Shown here one piece after another: positions 57,495-64,000 of a stretch of DNA of 64,000 bases; within the stretch, counting starts at the first letter, position 1, and the number at the start of each line of letters is the position of its first letter. The stretch comes from Neocallimastix lanati (nom. inval.). Lineage: Eukaryota > Neocallimastigomycota > Neocallimastigomycetes > Neocallimastigales > Neocallimastigaceae. The notes beneath the pieces were generated by a model. The model did no database searches and was not told the origin of the DNA. It was given only the letters and a program-made list of their open reading frames with translations. The stretch covers positions 293,501-357,500 of the forward strand of contig JACVTC010000091.1 in assembly GCA_016946835.1 (NCBI GenBank). Direction: 5' to 3'. A program made the translations under genes and the position numbers.

Positions 57495-59777
57495 TTATTT
57501 TGCATCAATAGGCAAAGAAGTTTCTGACTGTATATTACTACCTCCAAAAGGCCACGCCAATTTCCTAAATAACTTACTCATCATATTTGGTAAACTACTG
57601 GAATTTCTTAATTTTCTTGAGGTTGTTTCAACTGATAATTGTTGTACACTTGCAGTTGGTAATACAACAATTGGATAATAAGACTTCGATCCTATAAGAT
57701 TAGTATACAAAGTATTAGTATGTGAAGTAGTAGTTGTTGTACTGACTGTTGTAATATGTGTATTCTCTAATCCTGTTCGTGTTCCTTTTAACCATGAAAA
57801 TGATTTAGAAGTACGTAACCTTGGTGCTAAATTGCATGTAGTTATAGTATGAGTTACAGTCATACATCCACCACTACCTAATAAAAGTTGATGGTTAGAT
57901 CCTTTTCTTGATAACGTAGTTGTTATATTTTGTATAGAACGAGATTTTTTAATACTAGTTGGTTTTACTCTTGATAAACTTTGTTCCATTGGATCATTAT
58001 AGCATTTTACATTATTATATTCATTCTCAATTCTATTACTAACATCGAATTGACAAATTGAGTCGCAAACACATTCATTTCTATATTCAACTAAACTTGG
58101 TATATTTTTTTGTATCATTTTACTATTAATCATGGTATATGAAGAAGTTCTTTGATGTTCCTTATCTTTTAAAGTGCTAGAAACTTCCAAGGTAGAATTA
58201 CTCATTGTTTTCCTTACCTGTGGTCTTTCCACTACCTTTTCCTCAGTTTTCTTTGCAGCGTTAGAAGATTCATTTTCACAAATTGGTAAAGATTGATAAC
58301 CTTGTGAACTATCATCATTATTACCATTATTATCTAAATATTTTCTCAATTCTTCAAACTTCTTCTTTTTACTTTCTTGTAATTCATTTGTTTTTTGCTT
58401 AATATTTCTTTGTAGAACTTCCTGAGCATTACTAACATTATTCTTTCCATTTTTCATATTCATAACATATGATGGTATTGTAACAATATGACCATCTTTT
58501 TGATGTAAACAGGAGGGATCAATGCGAATAATCTTATTTATTTCTTTACTTTTTCTTCCAGAAATGTTTTCATTTTCATATTGCTTCTTTTCAGTAATAG
58601 CTTTTGGATGATTATGATGCTTTACCACTTGAGCCTTTGGGGTAGTTATCTCAATCTTTGATTGTTCTTGTTGAACTTTTAAATGTTTTGGAATAAATGG
58701 TTTAACATCAGTATAATTCTTAAAATTAAACTCTAATACCTTTTTAGTCATATCTTCTTTTTTACTATCCTTATCATTCTTTTCTTCTTTTTTAATTTCC
58801 TTTTCATTTATTTTTTCATTACACTTCTTACTTTCACTAGCTTTCTTAATTTCTGTTAATTTTAAATAATCACCATCATTTTTAGCTGTAATTACTGATT
58901 CGTTATCATCTCCTGAATTATCTTCAGATTTTGAAGACTCGTCAGAATCAAAACTTGTAACTGAAGAAGAAGATAATGAACAATGACTTTCTAATCTTCG
59001 TATTATTTCATCCTTTTGTTCTAATACCACAGAATTTTTCTTCATTTGACTAATAATACCATTAGTATTTACAGTATTAATGGTTATAGATGATGAAGAT
59101 TTTTGAGATACCGAAATGGATATTGATGTAATCTTACTAGAAGATTCCATTTGTTCTTTTTCATCATTTTCTTTATTTAATAATGTCGTTTCTGAGAGCT
59201 TTTCTTTTGATCCATCCTTCTTATCAATTATTTCTGTATTTTTATTGTCATCAATTTGATCCTTCAAACTATTAGTTTGAGTTAAAGTTGAAGAAGTCAT
59301 AGAATTCGAATCTGATGCTAATGATGTTACAGAAACAGCTGTTGCATCAGACATTTCAGAAATAGTTTTCTTAGGAACAACTAATTCCTTTGAATTTATA
59401 TCTATTGAAGATTTTTTTTCATCATTTTGCTGGCGCTCAAATTGAATTTTTAAGAGTGATTTAGACTTTACTACATTCAAATTTTTATTTCTTTCAATAG
59501 AAATCGAATCAAGAATATTATCTCTTCCCCTATTTTGTTTCTTCATCTTATTTTCAAACTTATTACTTCTTTTGCCATTTTTATTTCTATTTCCATTTTG
59601 CTCCTTTGCTTTTTTCGAAGTTTGATAATAATATGAATTATCACGCTTATTTTTATTTATAAGTTGTTCCTTAGAAGAATATTTTTGATTTTTCTTCTGT
59701 TTTCTTTGATTATTCTTCTTTCTTTTGGAAACTTGAACCTGCCATTCATCGCCTTGATTAAAATTATTATTTGGCAT
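57495..59777 (-). CDS. Lys/Ser/Thr-rich protein of unknown function
   Basis: Single-exon 760-residue protein, ATG at 59777, not recognised. The N-terminus is strongly basic and polar (DEWQVQVSKRKKNNQRKQ, continuing Lys/Asn/Arg-rich to ~95), suggesting nuclear or nucleic-acid association by composition only. Next come Ser/Thr-rich and acidic low-complexity stretches (to ~340). A short conserved-looking motif FNFKNYTDVKPFIPKHLKV lies near 350-370, and a Gln/Lys helix (QRNIKQKTNELQESKKKKFE) follows. A patch with three closely spaced Cys (ECVCDSIC) lies near 575. The C-terminal ~150 residues are Ser/Thr-rich with basic-Ser motifs (RSIQN, RTSKSFSWL, RNSSSLPNM) typical of kinase or 14-3-3 targets. 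There is no membrane span or signal peptide. Coding status is supported by length, non-repetitive content and codon use like neighbours. It could be a fungal-specific regulatory protein. Confidence 0.75.
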   Translation of the reverse strand: MPNNNFNQGDEWQVQVSKRKKNNQRKQKKNQKYSSKEQLINKNKRDNSYYYQTSKKAKEQNGNRNKNGKRSNKFENKMKKQNRGRDNILDSISIERNKNLNVVKSKSLLKIQFERQQNDEKKSSIDINSKELVVPKKTISEMSDATAVSVTSLASDSNSMTSSTLTQTNSLKDQIDDNKNTEIIDKKDGSKEKLSETTLLNKENDEKEQMESSSKITSISISVSQKSSSSITINTVNTNGIISQMKKNSVVLEQKDEIIRRLESHCSLSSSSVTSFDSDESSKSEDNSGDDNESVITAKNDGDYLKLTEIKKASESKKCNEKINEKEIKKEEKNDKDSKKEDMTKKVLEFNFKNYTDVKPFIPKHLKVQQEQSKIEITTPKAQVVKHHNHPKAITEKKQYENENISGRKSKEINKIIRIDPSCLHQKDGHIVTIPSYVMNMKNGKNNVSNAQEVLQRNIKQKTNELQESKKKKFEELRKYLDNNGNNDDSSQGYQSLPICENESSNAAKKTEEKVVERPQVRKTMSNSTLEVSSTLKDKEHQRTSSYTMINSKMIQKNIPSLVEYRNECVCDSICQFDVSNRIENEYNNVKCYNDPMEQSLSRVKPTSIKKSRSIQNITTTLSRKGSNHQLLLGSGGCMTVTHTITTCNLAPRLRTSKSFSWLKGTRTGLENTHITTVSTTTTTSHTNTLYTNLIGSKSYYPIVVLPTASVQQLSVETTSRKLRNSSSLPNMMSKLFRKLAWPFGGSNIQSETSLPIDAK

Positions 59778-60600
59778 TTTGCATTATTTATTTTTAATTT
59801 TGAAAAATAATTTAAATATTTTATAATAAATACTATTACTGATAAACAACTATTTCTAAATATAATAAATTAGTTTAAAAATATGTAAAAAAAAAAAAAT
59901 AAAAATAATAATAATAATAATAAAAATAAAATAATCTATATGTAATATGTTAAATAAACTATTAAAATAATAAATTATATTTCTTTTCTTTGAATTTTAT
60001 CCCTTGACTTATGTTTAAAAGTAGTGAATTATTCGCTTGAATTCAAACACCTAAAATATTTATTATATGTATTAAATTAAAAATACCATTTAGTTTATCT
60101 ATTAATAATAATTGTGGGAAAAAAAATGCATAAATCCTCTCTAAAAATGAAAAGATTTACATTCACACATACAAAAAAACAAATATATTATAATAATACA
60201 ATCAATTACTCTTGATATAAACATTAAATTTCAATATTACTCCGTAAAACTTTAATACAAATACATTATAAATAAAAAAAAATTTTATGCTATATATAAT
60301 ATATAAAACGGTATAATATTATTCTATATAATACTACATTCATTATAAATAATTATAATTATATAACCAAGAAAAAAAATGAAATATTAACCTTATCCAT
60401 ACACTGTTCAAGTTCAAAGTTTTTTTTTTCTCTCTCTTTTTCTTTGATTAATATTTAAAATCAAATAAACTAAGAAAACACAAAATTGAAAAGGCTCCAG
60501 TACCCTTTTTTTTTTCTTTTTGATTTAAATAAATATTTTGCTGATTAAAAATTTTTATAATTTGTTTATTTTAAAAAAAATATATTTATATATATATATA

Positions 60601-60656
<56 letters not shown>

Positions 60657-63249
60657 ATTATTGTACTCTTTTTTTTTTTTTTTTTTTTTTTTGGTCACTT
60701 TTAATCAAATTTAAAAATAGTTTTTTTGTATAATAATTATTCCTTAAAATGCTTTTGGATATTGTAATGTAAATAAAAAACTTTTCTTTACTTTGTTATT
60801 TTATAAATAAATTAATAAGATTACTTTATTTTTTTTTTACTTTTATAATAATTATTTGAAAAAAAAAAAATTTTTTTTCTATAAATAAATAATACTTTCT
60901 TTATCACTCCTATCTAAATATCTAATATAAAACTATTATAATACTAATAAAAAATAAAAAAGGTAAAAAGATTAAATAAAAAAAAAAGATTTTTTTAAAG
61001 AAAAATTAGTTTTATATATTTATCAAACAATTTAAAATAATATATTATAAATATGTATTTATAATTTTTTTTTTTTTTTTTTTTATTTTTTTTGAGGGAA
61101 AATATAAATTATTAAATTAATATATATTAAAGTATTTAATAAATATTATATAAATTTTATATAGAAACATATATTTTAATATATAAAGCCAGTTGTTATT
61201 GATAAACGTTATTTTAAATTTAATATTCAATTTATTATAACAATTTATATATAATTTGTTGTATAATCTAATATATTAAATATACATATTAGATTTTAAA
61301 CAATTTTTTCTTCTGCTAAAGTAAAATAATCTAGACATATTTTTTTATTTTATATATACCTTAATTATTGAAAATAATAAAAAAAAAAGACTAAAGTTTT
61401 ATATAATTAATAGTATAAAAATATAAATATTTAAAAATTAGCTTTGAAAAAATATTTATATATTAGTATTCATATAAAAACTAAAATTTTACTTTAAAAG
61501 TATTAACAAAAATACTATTTAAAAAAAGTTAATAGGATTATTATTTTAATATAAAAATTATAATGTATATATATATATATTTATAACTGTTCTTTTTAAA
61601 AAATATATATATATATATTTATATAATTATTAATATAAATTTGTATTGATTTAACAATATAAAATATATAAAAAAAGAATCATAAATAAATATGATTGGA
61701 CTATAAAGGATTAACCTATTTTATTGGATATATATTTTTTGTAATAAGATGGAAGAAATTTTAAATCCAATAGTTGTTGTATACATATATAATGTAAATA
61801 TTTGATTGGACTATTTTATTATTTTATATATTTATATAAATACTATAATAATATATGATATATTGAAATTTTCAGATTATAATCCATAAATGGTTAATAA
61901 TTTTTTAAGGTGTATCATAAATAAATATATATGTAAAGAAAGCCGCATAGTAATGTACATTATAAAAGTATCATACAACGAATTCTTTTTTGGAGAATTC
62001 TAATTATAAAATTAAAAAAATTCAACAAAATTAATTTATCTATAATTATATTAATATATTATAATAGACCCTAATTTTAAATAATTTTAAATAAAAAAAT
62101 AACAGAAGTAATATTTTATTTCATTATTTACAATAGTATTTTTCAATTTTTATATAATTATTATAAATTAAAAAAAAAAAAAAAGTTAACACATATTTCA
62201 AATATAAAAAATATAATTCATAATAAAAATATTATTATAATACAAATTTAATATAAAAACGGTAAATTACTATTTAATTATGGTAGTTCTCTTTTTTATT
62301 CATACACAAAGTAAGCAATGTCAATATGATTTAAAAAACTTAAAGCATACTATAAATATTTTATTATTTTATATATGAGAAAATTAGAAAAAAAAAATCA
62401 ATTATATATAATAAAAATTACGTTTGAATAGATAAAATATAATGGTTTTAAATGATGTTCAAATTGTCATATTGTATTCATTTATATATCTCGATTATTT
62501 CTATATTACCCTTCACCCTTCACTATAATTAAAGAGTATAAATATATAAGAAAACTTAAACGAAATAGTAAAACAAAATCAAAATAAAATATAATAATAA
62601 AAATAAAAATAATTTTAAAATTTTAACTTAAATTTATAAATTATAGTCAGATAAACAATATTATTATAATAAGAATAAAAAATATATATTTTTATAAAAT
62701 GTTGATAAAAGGTAAATAGCATTAAACCTAATATTATTCAATTATTATAGAAGACATTATTACAAGTATTTTTATAGTAATTTTTATGTTGTTTAATATA
62801 AAAATTATTACGTAAACTTCAAATATAAAATATTGTAATATTTAATGTAATTGAAACAATATTATAAAATTAAAAAAAAAAAAGAAAAGAAGAAAAAATT
62901 TTTATATACAATTATATAATTATTGGGAAATATTTTATTTACAAACTTTAATAATTATAATAATAAAATTATAGAAAATAAAAACATTATATAAAGAATA
63001 AAAAAAAGAAAATAAATCTTAAAAAAAAAAATTATTAATATAATATGTAAAACTTTAAAAATTAAAAATAAAAAAACTATAAATATTATATTAATTAAAA
63101 TTATGTATAAAATAATTATTTTATTAAAATTATCTTTAATTTATTCTTTATACTTTTAAATATAGAAATTTTAATGATTTACTATTTATTTTACTATTAT
63201 TCGATTATTTATATTACTTTATCATTTATTCTATTAACACTTAAATAAT
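59778..63249. other. Intergenic region, A/T-rich
   Basis: No gene supported. 5' flank of the 760-aa gene, a poly-A run of ~50 (60,606-60,654) closely followed by poly-T (60,671-60,692), further poly-T (~61,066-61,085) and (AT)n runs. A short phrase TTTGATTGGACTATTTTATT-like recurs at ~61,692 and ~61,801. Confidence 0.65.
60606..60654. repeat. Poly-A tract of about 49 bases
   Basis: Long A homopolymer followed within ~16 bases by a ~22-base poly-T, so this DNA can form an A:T hairpin. Confidence 0.9.
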
Positions 63250-63631
63250 TTTTAAAGTATATAAAACAAATTTATCATATCTATAAACCTGTTTAAAAAT
63301 TTTTTTATGAAATTTTAAAAAACTAATACCTTTTTTTTTTTTTTTTTTTTTTAATTTTAATATTATTTACGAACTATATACCTCATTTAAGAAAGCATAT
63401 ATAAGAAAAAGTGTTAATAAAATAATCACTAAGTATTCACTTCTCAGTAACTAAATATAAAAAAGTAAAGTATAATACTTATTATTTTATTAATATTTTA
63501 TTTTCTTATATTAAGTTACCAAGTAAAGTTTTTTATTAATACTTTAATTATTTAATTATTTATTTTACTTCACTATTTATTTAATTGATGTTTTTCACTT
63601 TAAATGATGTATATAATTTGTAAATAATATT

Positions 63632-63662
<31 letters not shown>

Positions 63663-63741
63663 GGTATTAGTTTTTTAAAATTTCATAAAAAAATTTTAAA
63701 CGGGTTTATAGATATGATAAATTTGTTTTATATACTTTAAA
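63250..63741. repeat. Large inverted repeat (foldback or MITE-like element)
   Basis: The left arm (~63250-63390) and right arm (~63601-63741) are reverse complements with few mismatches. They include TTTAAAGTATATAAAACAAA, TTATCATATCTATAAACC, ATGAAATTTTAAAAAACTAA, a T22/A22 tract and AATTTTAATATTATTTAC. The ~210-base centre is unrelated and has no ORF. Arms of ~140 bases with a small core suggest a foldback/MITE-like element or an inverted duplication. No clear target duplication was seen. Confidence 0.8.
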
Positions 63742-64000
63742 AGTTATTTTTATGATATTTTATTAGTGAAAACTAAATAAGAATTGATTAATAAAATATG
63801 AAAATACATATTATTTAACTAATGTAGTATTACATTTAAAGTTTATGTCAAAATATAATAGATATATAAAAGTCTAAACACATCGTCTAATCCTCGATAA
63901 ATTTAATTAACAAATTTTTAGTATTTATATATTAAAATTTATAAAGTATAAAATTGCCATATATATATATTACTTTTTTTTTATTGGATAATAATATTAA

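Overview
The window looks like nuclear DNA of an anaerobic gut fungus (Neocallimastigomycota: Piromyces, Neocallimastix, Anaeromyces or Orpinomyces type). By eye the spacers are almost pure A+T, with long A or T homopolymers and (ATTT)n / (ATT)n microsatellites. Genes are short islands of higher G+C, split by small A/T-rich GT..AG introns. The gene content agrees: a secreted GH5 cellulase with a cysteine-rich tail, an ankyrin-type pseudogene, Asn/Ser-rich proteins, and decayed copia and LINE retroelements. The genus is an inference. No tRNA, rRNA or CRISPR array was seen.

Layout. 1-9 kb: an F-box/LRR-like protein (+) and a secreted GH5 endoglucanase (+), with a perfect 15-bp hairpin about 0.3 kb before the cellulase. 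9-12.4 kb: a truncated Ty1/copia pol remnant (-) and a broken ankyrin-type gene (+). 13.4-14.9 kb: inositol-3-phosphate synthase (INO1, -). 22.3-23.4 kb: a three-exon, four-transmembrane protein (+). 24.1-26 kb: LINE debris (-) with a 5'-truncated copy of the same family nested inside, bounded by a target-site duplication. 26.9-29.6 kb: a three-exon RRM protein (-). 29.6-42 kb: a gene desert of simple repeats. 42.0-44.5 kb: a complete, apparently young LTR element with two identical 399-bp LTRs, a primer-binding site, a polypurine tract and a single non-pol ORF. 44.7-46.8 kb: PEX14 (-, 3 exons). 48.4-53.1 kb: CDT2/DTL (-, 12 exons). 57.5-59.8 kb: an unrecognised Lys/Ser/Thr-rich protein (-). 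63.2-63.7 kb: a large inverted repeat.

The genes are individually housekeeping or secreted functions and do not form an operon-like system: plant-wall hydrolysis (GH5), inositol synthesis (INO1), peroxisomal import (PEX14), replication licensing and ubiquitin ligase targeting (CDT2), RNA binding, and possibly SCF substrate recognition (F-box). Multi-exon models were built by joining GT..AG junctions with matching phase and checking that the joined protein reads as the known family. For CDT2, PEX14 and the RRM protein every junction keeps frame.

The most novel item is the 2.47-kb LTR element at 42,007-44,478. It has the cis-sequences of a retrotransposon but encodes no reverse transcriptase or integrase, only a coiled-coil protein with a possible protease-fold N-terminus that lacks the catalytic DTG.
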